Assembly (NCBI GenBank): GCA_963753615.1
Contig: CAVWCW010000014.1
Span: forward strand, 248,001-312,000
Reading direction: 5' to 3'
DNA from: CAVWCW01 sp963753615
GTDB lineage: Bacteria > Pseudomonadota > Gammaproteobacteria > Chromatiales > Chromatiaceae
Length of the DNA: 64,000 bases
The notes under the pieces were generated by a model, which saw only the letters and a program-made list of their open reading frames with translations, did no database searches and had not been told where the DNA came from. The position numbers and the translations under genes are program-made. This document shows positions 16,483 through 26,202 of this stretch, piece by piece (position 1 is the first letter of the stretch; every line of letters begins with the position of its first letter).

Positions 16483-19386
16483 ATGATCGATCGCCAAAAG
16501 ATCGACCATCCTGTGGTGCTCTCCGCCCTGCTGCTGACCTTGGCCGCGCTGCTAACGATTACCGGTTTCTTGGAACCGCTGAATTGGCTCGCCTACGACC
16601 ATATCATACGCCGTGCCGGTACCCCGCCACCCGACGACATCGTCATAGTCGCCATCGACCAAAAGAGTTTGAGCGAGCTGGGTCGATGGCCATGGCGGCG
16701 GATCCATCATGCGCAGTTAATCGAGCAACTGAAGCCCTCGAATCCCAAGGCGATCGGGCTGGATATTATCTTCGCTGAGCCCGACCGTCGCTATCCGCAG
16801 GATGACCAAGCGCTTGCCGAGGCAATCCGTAGCAGTGGCAAAGTAGTTTTACCGCTAATATTGGAACAGAGCGCTGCGGGTCTGCCGCTCCGGGAGACCA
16901 TGCCGTTGCCGATCCTAGCCGATGCCGCCGCTGCACTCGGCCATGTGGACACCGAACTCGGCGCCGATGGCATCGCGCGTTCCGCGTTCTTGAAAGCGGG
17001 CCTGGGCACCCCGCGTTGGCCAGCGCTGGCGCTGGCAATGGCGAGAATCGCTTCGGTCCAGATCCCCGATCCACTACCGGGAGAAAGAGCCCCTCCTTCA
17101 GCCGCAGCAAACGACCGCGTCTGGAGAAGAGATCATCACCTGTTGGTTGCTTTCAGCGGACCGCCCGGGCATATCCGCCAAGTAGCCTTTGTAGACGCGC
17201 TGTCCGGAAAGGTTCCTCCGGAAGCATTTCGGGGTCGCTATGTGTTGGTGGGCGCCACCGCCGTCGGGCTTGGCGATCAGGTCCCAACGCCTTTGTCCGC
17301 GAGATCGCGACCGCTGTCCGGCGTCGAGTTCAATGCACAGATCCTCCATAACCTGCTGGGAGATATCTTCGTCACCGAATCGAGCAAGAATGTTCAACTC
17401 GTCGGAAATCTCGCGATTGCCCTGCTTCTGTCGTTGCTCTGCTGGAAGCTAAATCCCAGAATACACCCATTGGCGCTGTTGATAGGCGCGGTCGCTATCG
17501 GCTTTTCCAGTTATATCGGGATTTCATGGTTTCAATCCTGGTACCCTCCTGGCGCAGCCTTAATAGTCCTAGCGGCCGGATTCTTTATGTTCGACTGGCG
17601 GCACCTTAGACGGCTAGTGAGAAAACTCTTACTCACCGAGGTGGATGCGCGAACCACGTTTCATACAACGGCAGACGGAATCATCAAGACATCCGAAAGC
17701 GGGGTCATCAAGGACCTGAACCAAAATGCCTGCAAAATGCTGGGGCAGGATGGCGTCGGCGAGACCAATGGCCGCTTGCTGACCGAAGTCGCCCAATTGA
17801 AACGGCGCGCCAATTCACGCCCCTTAACCGTAAGCGAGATCTTTTCCGGCGATTTTTTTAACGTTGGGGACAAAGTCATTCTAACCAACTGGTTGCAAAA
17901 GAGCATTCCCGTAAGGCTGATACACAGCGAAATCATTTTTCCGGGCGAGCGGGAAAAGCAGAATCTACTGGTAATTTCCGACCTAAGCAGGGAAGAACGG
18001 CTCGAATCCGAGATCAAACGCCAGGCGCTGCTCAGTCCTGATACGCAACTACCCAACCGTATCGTTATCGAACGGGCGTTGGACAGGTGGCTTGACAGCA
18101 CCCGATCGAACAACGAAAGCTTCGCCGTTATACATATCTATCTCGACCAATTCATAAGAGTTGTTCAGACATTCGGGCACGCCACCGCCAACCAGCTTCT
18201 GACGGTAATCGGCAAGCGGTTGCTTGAGCTGAAAGAGCACCGAGCTAAGCTCGGCCACCTGTCCGCCGGCGAGTTTCTGCTGCTGGGAAGAGCGTTCAAT
18301 GGACAGGCCGCCATTAGAGCGTTTTTGGGCAGGATACAGGCTGTGGTTTCTCAGCCGATTCGGATCGACGAGCGGGAACTAACGATCTCGGCCTCCCTTG
18401 GCGTCAGCGTTTTCCCCGGTGACAACCCCAAATCGGATCTGCTCCTGCGCCAAGCGAATATCGCGGCCTATCGAGCGCAGGAGTGCGGGTCCAACAGCAT
18501 CGTTTTTTTCTCCGAAGGCATGCAGATTCACGCGGCCCGCCAGATCGAATTGGAGCAGATTATTCGCAGCGGCCTCGCCAAAGAAGGGATCATTACTTGG
18601 TATCAACCCATAGTGAACGCGAACAATGGAAGAATTGTCGCCGTGGAAGCGTTGATGCGATTGACCGACCCTGGCGGAACGCTACTCAGCCCAACAGAAT
18701 TCATACCCGTAGCCGAGAAAACCGGCCTAATAGAGCCACTCGCTGAACTCCAGTTACTGCACGCATGCCAACACCTCATGCTGTGGCGGCAACTGGGTCT
18801 ACCGGCACTGCGGCTCTCCGTCAATCTTTCGCCCAGGCAACTCCTGGGAGACACTTTGGTTCGGATAGTGAAAAGCGTCTTCGAATCTACGCAGTTTCCG
18901 GCTTCGAAACTCGAGTTCGAAATCACCGAGAATCTGATGCTGGAAGATAGCGACCAGGTACGCGCCCTGTTGAGCGAAATCGGTCAACTCGGTGTAGTAT
19001 TCTCGCTGGATGATTTCGGAACCGGCTTCAACTCGATGGATTATCTGCGCCGAAACGACTTTTCTCGACTGAAGATCGACATGTCCTTCGTGCGGGATCT
19101 GGGGACGAAACCGAATGCCGAAGCAATCACGTCCTCAATCATCCATATGGCCCACAACCTGGGCTTACAAGTAGTTGCGGAAGGGGTTGAATCCGCTGAG
19201 CAGATGGAGGTTCTTCAGCGTCAGGGGTGCGATGAACTGCAGGGCTTTCTTTTTTGTAAACCAGTCGATATGGAAGGGTTCCTGGAGTTTTTCGAGACCA
19301 CCAATGGATACGCGCTTACATCCAGCGGAAGAATTGATGCCAGGGCTGAATCCAATACGACGCAACCCTCGTCAGTTGGAAATTGA
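16483..19386 (+). CDS. CHASE2-PAS-GGDEF-EAL c-di-GMP signalling protein
   Basis: This is a 967-residue inner-membrane protein. One N-terminal helix is followed by an extracytoplasmic CHASE2 domain (about 45-300; IVIVAIDQKSL, GRWPWRR, AIGLDIIFAEPD), two to three helices (about 305-375), a PAS-like region (about 390-500), a GGDEF domain with the active-site loop changed to SAGEF (about residue 592), and an EAL domain (about 690-940). The EAL domain keeps EALMR, EITENLM, DDFGTGFNSMD, KIDMSFVR and AEGVES. By family knowledge the cyclase half should be inactive and the phosphodiesterase half active, so it probably degrades c-di-GMP in response to the envelope signal read by CHASE2 and the upstream FecR protein. 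Confidence 0.9.
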   Translation: MIDRQKIDHPVVLSALLLTLAALLTITGFLEPLNWLAYDHIIRRAGTPPPDDIVIVAIDQKSLSELGRWPWRRIHHAQLIEQLKPSNPKAIGLDIIFAEPDRRYPQDDQALAEAIRSSGKVVLPLILEQSAAGLPLRETMPLPILADAAAALGHVDTELGADGIARSAFLKAGLGTPRWPALALAMARIASVQIPDPLPGERAPPSAAANDRVWRRDHHLLVAFSGPPGHIRQVAFVDALSGKVPPEAFRGRYVLVGATAVGLGDQVPTPLSARSRPLSGVEFNAQILHNLLGDIFVTESSKNVQLVGNLAIALLLSLLCWKLNPRIHPLALLIGAVAIGFSSYIGISWFQSWYPPGAALIVLAAGFFMFDWRHLRRLVRKLLLTEVDARTTFHTTADGIIKTSESGVIKDLNQNACKMLGQDGVGETNGRLLTEVAQLKRRANSRPLTVSEIFSGDFFNVGDKVILTNWLQKSIPVRLIHSEIIFPGEREKQNLLVISDLSREERLESEIKRQALLSPDTQLPNRIVIERALDRWLDSTRSNNESFAVIHIYLDQFIRVVQTFGHATANQLLTVIGKRLLELKEHRAKLGHLSAGEFLLLGRAFNGQAAIRAFLGRIQAVVSQPIRIDERELTISASLGVSVFPGDNPKSDLLLRQANIAAYRAQECGSNSIVFFSEGMQIHAARQIELEQIIRSGLAKEGIITWYQPIVNANNGRIVAVEALMRLTDPGGTLLSPTEFIPVAEKTGLIEPLAELQLLHACQHLMLWRQLGLPALRLSVNLSPRQLLGDTLVRIVKSVFESTQFPASKLEFEITENLMLEDSDQVRALLSEIGQLGVVFSLDDFGTGFNSMDYLRRNDFSRLKIDMSFVRDLGTKPNAEAITSSIIHMAHNLGLQVVAEGVESAEQMEVLQRQGCDELQGFLFCKPVDMEGFLEFFETTNGYALTSSGRIDARAESNTTQPSSVGN

Positions 19387-19720
19387 TTGCTCCAGCGCGC
19401 TAACTGAGGGCTCATTTCGAGCGACGCGCATTCGAATCACACCACCTTCGCGAATCCCGGATCCTCTGGATCGTATTTCTAGTTTCATTGGTCTGGATCC
19501 CTTTTCCGACGCCCTCTTCATCTCCTCAGGCCCAACTATCTCACTGATATTTCGATATTTCGTTTCCGATCCCAGGCCCTACATCAGCACCTGCGAATAT
19601 TTTTCTAGTACTTGAATCCGGTCCCCAATGACCTAAGCTCATTAAACGCGTCGGGAAAGCACGCGCGCTCACAGACATGGACTCGTAAATCCACCAAAGC
19701 CTGTTAAAGAGGGGATCGAA
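19387..19720. other. intergenic, no gene seen
   Basis: These 334 bases follow the CHASE2-EAL gene and are less GC-rich than their surroundings. No credible frame or terminator was recognised. The AG-rich stretch at its right end is the ribosome site of the small peptide gene. Confidence 0.4.
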
Positions 19721-19834
19721 ATGACCGCCAGTTCCAAAAACCTGGGAGAAATCTGCTCCTTTTGCACCCTGGGCGCGATTGCCGTCGTGGGCGCCCTATC
19801 CGTGGCCACGCTGATCTGGGTGGCCGTGCTGTAG
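19721..19834 (+). CDS. putative 37-residue single-pass membrane peptide
   Basis: ATG 19721 is preceded by GAGGGG at a good distance. The 37 codons encode MTASSKNLGEICSFCTLG followed by a hydrophobic helix (AIAVVGALSVATLIWVAVL) that ends the protein. A CSFC pair lies at the membrane boundary. The peptide has no obvious partner nearby. The ribosome site and clean hydrophobic helix favour a real gene, but no family is recognised. Confidence 0.45.
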   Translation: MTASSKNLGEICSFCTLGAIAVVGALSVATLIWVAVL

Positions 19835-20018
19835 TCCGTTGCCGCCGGCTGGGGCCGCCCAACCGGGGGTCGGGCCGTAGCCGTTTAGATTCGACTCATG
19901 GATGCACAGGGGCTATCTGGGGTAACGGAGCGTACCCCAGCCGTTAGGCAGAGAATGGGCGCGCTGGGGCTCTCAGGAGGGCGGCAAGATAAGGCCGGGC
20001 TGGTCTGCAGCACCTTGG

Positions 20019-20173
20019 CTAAGGAAACGCCGAAAAAACCCGCCTTGGCATTTTTTCAACAAGGCTTTCGAAAACGCGGTTTCCGAAAGCGCTCATTTTC
20101 AACCGTTTAGGGCGATCGAAAATGGCGAGGCATCCTGCCTCGCTCGGGAAACGCGAATAGATCAGCGTTTCCC
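20019..20173 (-). repeat. dispersed intergenic repeat, copy 1
   Basis: Read on the minus strand this begins GGGAAACGCTGATC, continues with a GC-rich palindrome (GCGAGGCAGGATGCCTCGC), a GGTTGAAAAT segment and CTTTCGGAAACC, and ends in a TTTTTTC-GGCGTTTCC-TTAG tail. The same series of blocks occurs at 47152-47270. It holds no gene and looks like a non-autonomous intergenic repeat of the MITE/REP kind. Confidence 0.75.
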
Positions 20174-20271
20174 TAACCGCGCGGCGACTTCACTCTGGCA
20201 TTCGCGGTCCGTCGTCTAGTGGCGGCCTGGTGAGATATGCGGGCTGGGCGACGATTCGTACCCTTTACCGC

Positions 20272-21579
20272 TCAGTTTGGAGATAGCAGACCGTAAGCAA
20301 AGAGTGCGACCAGGTCCACGCCCAGCACAACCAAGCCGAAGCGCCAGTTCCAGCCCAGGAAGCGGTAGGAATCGATACCATAGCGCCCCTGCATCGCGAG
20401 GTGCATCCCCGAGAAGGGAGACAGGGTAACCCCCAGCGCCCAGGTCATCAGGAACACCATGCCCAGCAAGTTCGGGTCCGGATCCAATGGGGCGAATAAC
20501 CCCCCGGCGGTCGCGATGCTGATTACCGGATGTATCCCCAGGGCGGACAGCAAGACCATCCCGAGCAAGAGTCCGGCTGCTTCAAGCGCCCCGAAGCTAC
20601 CCCCGCCGACACTGATCCCAGCGACGGCGACGGCTGCGGCAATGCCGGTGCCCAACACCCCCGCGGCGAGGAACAGGGTAAGCTCGTTGGCCATCCGCGG
20701 CAGGCCGGTGCGGGTAAAGGCAGCGAACCGCTGCAGTCCTCCTGTCCCCTCCCGGACAAGGACCACCACCAGGGTCACCGTCAGCGAGAGGGCCGACACC
20801 AGAGTCAGAATTGGGACCTGGGGGCGACACTGGTGCATCAGCAGCACCAATAGCGCGAGAAGTGCGGGGATCCAGAGCGCCCCGAAGTGCAGAGGGTAAC
20901 CTGCAAACTCGGTTGCCTCTGCTCGGCGCCCCAATTCAATGGCGGTGTATCCAAGCGCCAGGGCGGCTACCGGCAGTCCGAACAGCGCCAGCGTCGGCAG
21001 TTGTGCCCCGGGCGCATTGGTCAGGGCCACCCCCATGGCGGCGAAGAATGGGGACCAGTTGGCAGCCATGGCGAATCCTCGGGACAGCACCTGGGCCTGG
21101 ATCGGAGTCAGCGGCCGCTGAGCCGACAGACGGTCGCCGATAATCATGAGCGCGGATAGGTTAATCACCGAACCGAACAGGTGGACGCCGAGCAAGGTGG
21201 CGCGCAGCGCCGCGGGGCCTCGCGGCGTGCGGTCGTCCGTTGCCGAGGCAGGCAGCGTGACGAGGCGCAGGAAACTAACCGCAGCCAGCATGGAGAGCAG
21301 AGCCTGGTTGCTGGCTAGCACCGACTCCCAGTCCATCGTCAGGCCCATGGCAGCCGCCCAGGCCAGCGACGCCACACCGAAGCCGAGCATGGCGAAAATC
21401 TGCAGGCGCGCCAGCCCTTTCACACCGGGCCACAGAATCACGCCCGCTAGCCAGGCCGCGATGCCCGCGAACAGCCGCGGGATCTCCGGGGCCAGTCCGT
21501 GCGCTACCGACAGCAGGATCATGGACAGCAGCAGCGGGCCGGTCAGACGGGAGAACAGGGCGTTGATTGGGGCAGGCAC
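20272..21579 (-). CDS. polytopic inner-membrane protein, possible transporter
   Basis: This 435-residue, very hydrophobic protein has about 11-12 predicted membrane helices. Recognisable features are conserved-looking loops such as ATLLGVHLFGSVINLSAL, MAANWSPFFAAMGVALTNAP and GGLFAPLDPDPNLLGMVFLM, whose paired re-entrant-like loops with N and P residues recall ion-transporter-superfamily carriers. I do not recognise the exact family. It is transcribed leftward, 250 nt from glmS, and probably has its own promoter. The substrate is unknown. Confidence 0.65.
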   Translation of the reverse strand: MPAPINALFSRLTGPLLLSMILLSVAHGLAPEIPRLFAGIAAWLAGVILWPGVKGLARLQIFAMLGFGVASLAWAAAMGLTMDWESVLASNQALLSMLAAVSFLRLVTLPASATDDRTPRGPAALRATLLGVHLFGSVINLSALMIIGDRLSAQRPLTPIQAQVLSRGFAMAANWSPFFAAMGVALTNAPGAQLPTLALFGLPVAALALGYTAIELGRRAEATEFAGYPLHFGALWIPALLALLVLLMHQCRPQVPILTLVSALSLTVTLVVVLVREGTGGLQRFAAFTRTGLPRMANELTLFLAAGVLGTGIAAAVAVAGISVGGGSFGALEAAGLLLGMVLLSALGIHPVISIATAGGLFAPLDPDPNLLGMVFLMTWALGVTLSPFSGMHLAMQGRYGIDSYRFLGWNWRFGLVVLGVDLVALFAYGLLSPN

Positions 21580-21829
21580 GCGGGTCGCTCAGTCGGGCTA
21601 ATCGATGGCCGCCACTTAGGGTGTAACCGGGGTTTCCAGAACAATAGCGGACATGATTTAGGCTTCAACCCCCCTGTGACCCGATTGCCATTACGCTAAC
21701 ACCGCGGCGAAGCGACCTCTCGGTTGGCGCTGGCCAGCTCAGGGCTCGCGATTCCATTCCGCGCCAGGGCGCATTCAACTTTCCAGCCGCTATCCCGCAG
21801 ATAGAACCAAGGAATCAGCCTATTGGCGG

Positions 21830-23662
21830 TTATTCCACGGTGACGGATTTAGCCAAGTTACGGGGCTGGTCGACGTCGGTTCCCTTGAGCACGGCAACGT
21901 GGTAGGCGAACAGTTGCAAAGGTACCGAGAAGACGATCGGGGCGACGTGCACCGGAGTCTTTGGGACCTTGATAATAGTCACGTCGGGGCTGTCGCCCAT
22001 GGCGGCGGATTCGTCGGCGAAAACGATCAGTTTGCCGCCACGGGCCCGGACTTCTTCGAGGTTGGACTTCAGTTTTTCGAGCAGGGCATTGTCGGGGGCC
22101 ACGGCGATCACCGGCATATCGGCGTCGATCAAGGCCAAAGGGCCGTGCTTGAGTTCGCCGGCGGCATAGGCCTCGGCGTGGATGTAGGAGATTTCTTTCA
22201 GCTTGAGGGCGCCCTCGAGGGCCACCGGGTATTCTTCGCCTCGGCCAAGAAACAAGGTATTGCGCGTTTCGGCAAAGCGTTGGGCCAGGCGCTTGATTTC
22301 GTCGTCCAGCTGAAGGGCTTTCTCGACCTCTCCCGGGAGAATCCGCAGTTCGTTGACGAGCTCGAGCTCATCCGCTTCCGACATCCCGTGGCAGCGGCCG
22401 AGGACGATGACGAACATCAGCAAAGCTGCCAATTGGGTAGTGAAGGCCTTGGTGGATGCGACGCCGATCTCCGGGCCGGCATGGGTGAGCAGTGACAAGC
22501 CGGATTCCCGTACCAGGGAACTCTCTGCTACGTTGCAGATGGCGAGCGTCTGGACATAACCAAGCGCTTTTGCCTGCTTGAGCGCGGCCAGCGTATCGGC
22601 GGTCTCGCCGGATTGGGAGATGGTGATAAACAACGTGTCAGGGCCCACCACCGGCTTGCGGTAGCGGAATTCGCTGGCGACTTCGACATTGCAGGGAATC
22701 CCAGCCAGGGACTCACACCAGTAGCGTGCTACCAGGCCGGCGTGGTAGCTGGTGCCGCAGGCGACGATCTGCACCGCCCCGACCCGCTCCAGGATCGCCT
22801 TCGCCTCCGCGCCCAGGCAATCGGGTAGGACGCTGTTGCCCACCAGCCGACCCTCCAGAGTGTCGGCAATGGCGCGGGGCTGCTCGAAGATCTCTTTCTG
22901 CATGTAGTGGCGGTAGCCGCCACGATCAGCGGCCTCGGCGCGGGTGGTGGCGAGCTTGATCGCGCGCTCGACCGGTTTGCCGCGGCGGTCGTAGATCTCG
23001 ATCCGCTCGCCGGTGAGGTCGGCGATGTCCCCATCTTCCAGGAACATGAAACGCTGGGTGACCGGCAGCAGGGCGAATACGTCAGAGGCTATGAATGCCT
23101 CGTCAAACCCAACCCCCACCACCAGTGGACTGCCGCGGCGGGTGGCGACCAGGCGTCGCGGGTTCTGAATATCGATGACACCCAGGGCGTAGGCGCCCTG
23201 GAGCTGGGCGACGGTATTGCGCACCGCCTCCAACAGGTCGCGTCCTTGATCGAGCTGGTCGTAGATGGCGTGGACGATGACCTCGGTGTCGGTCTCCGAA
23301 GTGAATTGGTGCCCGGCGGTGGCTTGAGCGGCGCGCAGCGCTTCGTGGTTTTCTATGATGCCGTTGTGGACGATGGCGACCCGTCCCCGGCAGATGTGGG
23401 GATGGGCGTTGCGGGTGCTGGGCTCTCCGTGGGTGGCCCAGCGGGTGTGCGCAATACCCAGGTGGCCGCGTGGCCAGTCCTGGCGAAGCAGTTGTTCCAG
23501 GTCCTGAACCTTTCCTTGAGCGCGCGCTCGCTTGATACCGCGTTCCCCATTGATGACGGCCATGCCGGCGGAGTCGTAGCCACGATATTCGAGGCGCTTG
23601 AGACCTTCCAGCAGAATCTTTGCCACATCCCTTTCCGCGATACCGCCGACGATTCCGCACAT
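21830..23662 (-). CDS. glmS: glutamine-fructose-6-phosphate aminotransferase (isomerising)
   Basis: GlmS makes glucosamine-6-phosphate from fructose-6-phosphate and glutamine, the entry into UDP-GlcNAc for peptidoglycan and LPS. The 610 residues match the family length. Met-Cys starts the protein, so Cys1 becomes the N-terminal nucleophile (CGIVGGIAERDVAKILLEGLKRLEYRGYDSAG is split over the first 35 residues). Two SIS domains follow, with TISQSGETADT and the C-terminal AGELKHGPLALID and LAKSVTVE ending. It lies 12 nt downstream of glmU in an operon, as in many proteobacteria. No glmS ribozyme or GlmZ-like site was recognised. Confidence 0.97.
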   Translation of the reverse strand: MCGIVGGIAERDVAKILLEGLKRLEYRGYDSAGMAVINGERGIKRARAQGKVQDLEQLLRQDWPRGHLGIAHTRWATHGEPSTRNAHPHICRGRVAIVHNGIIENHEALRAAQATAGHQFTSETDTEVIVHAIYDQLDQGRDLLEAVRNTVAQLQGAYALGVIDIQNPRRLVATRRGSPLVVGVGFDEAFIASDVFALLPVTQRFMFLEDGDIADLTGERIEIYDRRGKPVERAIKLATTRAEAADRGGYRHYMQKEIFEQPRAIADTLEGRLVGNSVLPDCLGAEAKAILERVGAVQIVACGTSYHAGLVARYWCESLAGIPCNVEVASEFRYRKPVVGPDTLFITISQSGETADTLAALKQAKALGYVQTLAICNVAESSLVRESGLSLLTHAGPEIGVASTKAFTTQLAALLMFVIVLGRCHGMSEADELELVNELRILPGEVEKALQLDDEIKRLAQRFAETRNTLFLGRGEEYPVALEGALKLKEISYIHAEAYAAGELKHGPLALIDADMPVIAVAPDNALLEKLKSNLEEVRARGGKLIVFADESAAMGDSPDVTIIKVPKTPVHVAPIVFSVPLQLFAYHVAVLKGTDVDQPRNLAKSVTVE

Positions 23663-23674
23663 GGCTGACGTCCT

Positions 23675-25051
23675 CTAGTCCTCGGATTTGGGTTTCTTCA
23701 CCGGCCGCTGCCAGGCATCGACGCTCATCTGGCGGGGCCGGCTAAGGGTCAGCTTGTTGGCGGGGGCGTTGCGGGTGATGGTGGAGCCGGCGCCGATAGT
23801 GGCGCCGGCTCCGACCTCTACCGGCGCCACGAGCTGGGTGTCGGAACCGATGAAGGCGCCATCGCCAATGAGGGTGCGGTGCTTGTTGGCGCCGTCGTAG
23901 TTGCAGGTGATGGTGCCGGCGCCGATGTTGACGCGGCTGCCAACGCTGGTGTCGCCGACGTAGCTGAGATGGTTGATTTTGCTTCCGAACCCAACTTGCG
24001 TCTTCTTGATCTCGACGAAGTTGCCGATGTGTACCTGCTCGCCGAGATCGGTGTCGGGGCGGATACGGGCGAAAGGACCAATGCGGCTCCCGGCACCGAT
24101 GCGGGCGTCTTCGATCACGCAGTTTTCGCGGATCTCCACCCCGGGGCCGATCTCGCTGTTGCGGATCACCGTATTGGCCCCGATCTGCACGCCATCGCCT
24201 AGGCTGACCGCGCCTTCGAGTACGACGTTGACGTCGATCACCAGGTCTTGGCCCGCCCGCAACGTACCGCGCAGGTCGAACCTTGCGGGGTCGAGCAGGG
24301 TGACTCCGGCGCGCATCAGGTGTTCGGCCCGGGCCCGCTGCAGATTGCGCTCCAGCGCGGCGAGCTGTACCCGGTCGTTGACGCCGGTCACCTCCTGGGA
24401 ATCGCGGGCGATCACCGCTGCGACCTCGGCACCGTCGGCTGCCGCCAGTCCGACGATGTCGGTAAGGTAGTATTCGCCCTGGGCATTATCATCGCCGATG
24501 CGGTCGAGCCAGAAGCGCAACTGGGCGGTATCCGCGCACAAGATGCCGGTATTGCATTCCCGCACCTCAAGCTCTTCGGGGCTGGCGTCCTTCTGCTCGA
24601 CGATGCGCAGCACCCGGCCGGCCGGGTCGCGCAGGACGCGCCCGTAGCCGCTGGGATCGTCCAGCTCCAGACTAAGCAGGGCCAGGGGCCCGGCTGCGGC
24701 CACCTCGATCAGGGTATCCAGGGTTTCGGGACGGATCAGGGGCACATCCCCGTAGAGCACCAGCACGCGCTCGGTATCGGCCAACGCCGGCATGGCCTGC
24801 ATCACCGCATGCCCGGTGCCCCGTTGCTGGGCCTGCTCCACCCAGACTAGCTGCTGGCCCGCCAAAGCGTCGCGCACCCGTTCTCCGCCGTGCCCATAGA
24901 CCACCACGCAGCGCTCGGGCTCGAGCTGGCGAGCGGCATTGACGACATGCTGCAACAGCGGCAGACCGGCCAAGCCGTGCAGGACCTTCGGCATGCTCGA
25001 GCGCATGCGCGTACCCTGACCCGCGGCCAATATTACGATACCGAGTTTCAT
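23675..25051 (-). CDS. glmU: bifunctional UDP-GlcNAc pyrophosphorylase / GlcN-1-P acetyltransferase
   Basis: GlmU performs the last two steps to UDP-GlcNAc. The 458 residues contain the N-terminal uridyltransferase signature LAAGQGTRMRSSMPKVLH, GTGHAVMQA and VLYGDVPLI, then a C-terminal left-handed beta-helix of hexapeptide repeats (from about 255: IGANTVIRNSEIGPGVEI...) with KKTQVGFGSKINHLSYVGD and GAGTITCNYDGANKHRT. All are family-typical. It is the upstream gene of the glmU-glmS pair. Confidence 0.97.
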   Translation of the reverse strand: MKLGIVILAAGQGTRMRSSMPKVLHGLAGLPLLQHVVNAARQLEPERCVVVYGHGGERVRDALAGQQLVWVEQAQQRGTGHAVMQAMPALADTERVLVLYGDVPLIRPETLDTLIEVAAAGPLALLSLELDDPSGYGRVLRDPAGRVLRIVEQKDASPEELEVRECNTGILCADTAQLRFWLDRIGDDNAQGEYYLTDIVGLAAADGAEVAAVIARDSQEVTGVNDRVQLAALERNLQRARAEHLMRAGVTLLDPARFDLRGTLRAGQDLVIDVNVVLEGAVSLGDGVQIGANTVIRNSEIGPGVEIRENCVIEDARIGAGSRIGPFARIRPDTDLGEQVHIGNFVEIKKTQVGFGSKINHLSYVGDTSVGSRVNIGAGTITCNYDGANKHRTLIGDGAFIGSDTQLVAPVEVGAGATIGAGSTITRNAPANKLTLSRPRQMSVDAWQRPVKKPKSED

Positions 25052-25208
25052 GCTGAGAAGAGCGTGCTCACTGCAATAATCTGATCCGAATTCCGCCAGT
25101 ATAGTCAGCCGGCGGGCCTGACTGGAAGGGCGAACCCACTGCCCGCGAGCGAGGGAAGGATCAAAGGCGGCGTTGGGCGCGGCAAGCCGGGAAAGCGCAG
25201 GGAACGAA

Positions 25209-25694
25209 TCAGTGCATCGGTGGCGGGCTGGCGGGGGTGAGGTGGAGTTGGTCGTCCCGGGTGGCGTCGCGCACGTCCAGGATCTCCACCCGCACCTTCA
25301 GGTGCTTGCCCGCCAGGGGGTGGTTGCCATCGACGGTGAGTTTGTCGCCGTCGATCTTGCTGACGTAAAAGGTCTTGACCTCGCCCGTCTCACTCTGCAT
25401 CTGCACTTCCGCGCCCAGACGACGGAACTCCGGCGGAACGTTTTCGATTTCGTCGGTAAAGGTCAGGTCCGGATCGTGGTCACCGAACCCCTGCTCTGGG
25501 CTGACCTCGAACGCCACGCTGTCGCCGATCTTCTTTCCCTGCATGGCCTGATCCATGCCTCCCAGCATCTCCGTCTCGCCGCCGAAGATGTAACTGACGG
25601 GCAGATCACTCTGCTCTACCACTTTGCCTTCGTCGTCGACAATGCTGTAGGTGAGAGAGACGAATTTTCCTGGCTTGACGACTTCTTCGGGCAT
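25209..25694 (-). CDS. SlyD-type FKBP peptidyl-prolyl isomerase
   Basis: The start MPEEVVKPGKF (25694) is preferred over a longer frame because AGAGG precedes it. The 161 residues show the split FKBP fold: VSLTYSIVDDEGKVVEQSD, GGETEMLGGMDQAMQGKKIGD, then an insert-in-flap domain with PEQGFGDHDPDL and the conserved IDGDKLTVDGNHPLAGK. It lacks the His/Cys-rich metal tail of E. coli SlyD. It catalyses proline isomerisation and chaperones folding clients. It sits 60 nt downstream of atpC and may be read through from the ATP synthase operon. Confidence 0.9.
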   Translation of the reverse strand: MPEEVVKPGKFVSLTYSIVDDEGKVVEQSDLPVSYIFGGETEMLGGMDQAMQGKKIGDSVAFEVSPEQGFGDHDPDLTFTDEIENVPPEFRRLGAEVQMQSETGEVKTFYVSKIDGDKLTVDGNHPLAGKHLKVRVEILDVRDATRDDQLHLTPASPPPMH

Positions 25695-25754
25695 GGGGGC
25701 CTCTTTGGCGCTGGGGAACACCAGCCGCCGGCGGACGGCGGCTGGTGCACTGAG

Positions 25755-26180
25755 TCAGCGGGCGGTACGCTTACGCAGGTTCTCGATCGCGCGCAGCTTG
25801 GCCACCGCATCCGCCAGCTCAGACTGGGCCTTGGCATACTCGAACTCGGCTGTCTTGCCTGCAATGACCGCCTCGGCCCGCTGCTTGGCTTCCAGGGCCG
25901 CAGCCTCGTCCAGATCACGGGCACGGATGGCGGTGTCCGCCAGCACGGTGACGACGTGTGGCTGGACTTCGAGGATACCGCCTGAGACGTAAAAGTGCTC
26001 GATCTGTCCGGGCTTGGTTTGGACCCGGATATCGCCCGGCTTGAGGCGGGTGATCAGCGGGGCATGGCGCGGCGCTATGCCCAGCTCCCCCATCTCGGCG
26101 GGCGCATAGACCATTTCGGCAACGCCGGAATGGATTTCTCCCTCGGCGCTGACGATATCCACATGGATGGTCATGCTCAT
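25755..26180 (-). CDS. atpC: F1F0 ATP synthase epsilon subunit
   Basis: This 141-residue protein is the last gene of the atp operon. It has the N-terminal beta-sandwich (MTIHVDIVSAEGEIHSG, GELGIAPRHAPLITRLKPG) and a C-terminal two-helix regulatory domain with many Ala/Glu residues. The epsilon subunit links the rotor stalk to the c-ring and can inhibit ATP hydrolysis. Confidence 0.96.
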   Translation of the reverse strand: MSMTIHVDIVSAEGEIHSGVAEMVYAPAEMGELGIAPRHAPLITRLKPGDIRVQTKPGQIEHFYVSGGILEVQPHVVTVLADTAIRARDLDEAAALEAKQRAEAVIAGKTAEFEYAKAQSELADAVAKLRAIENLRKRTAR

Positions 26181-26202
26181 GGCAAGTGTCTCCTAGCGGC
26201 GT

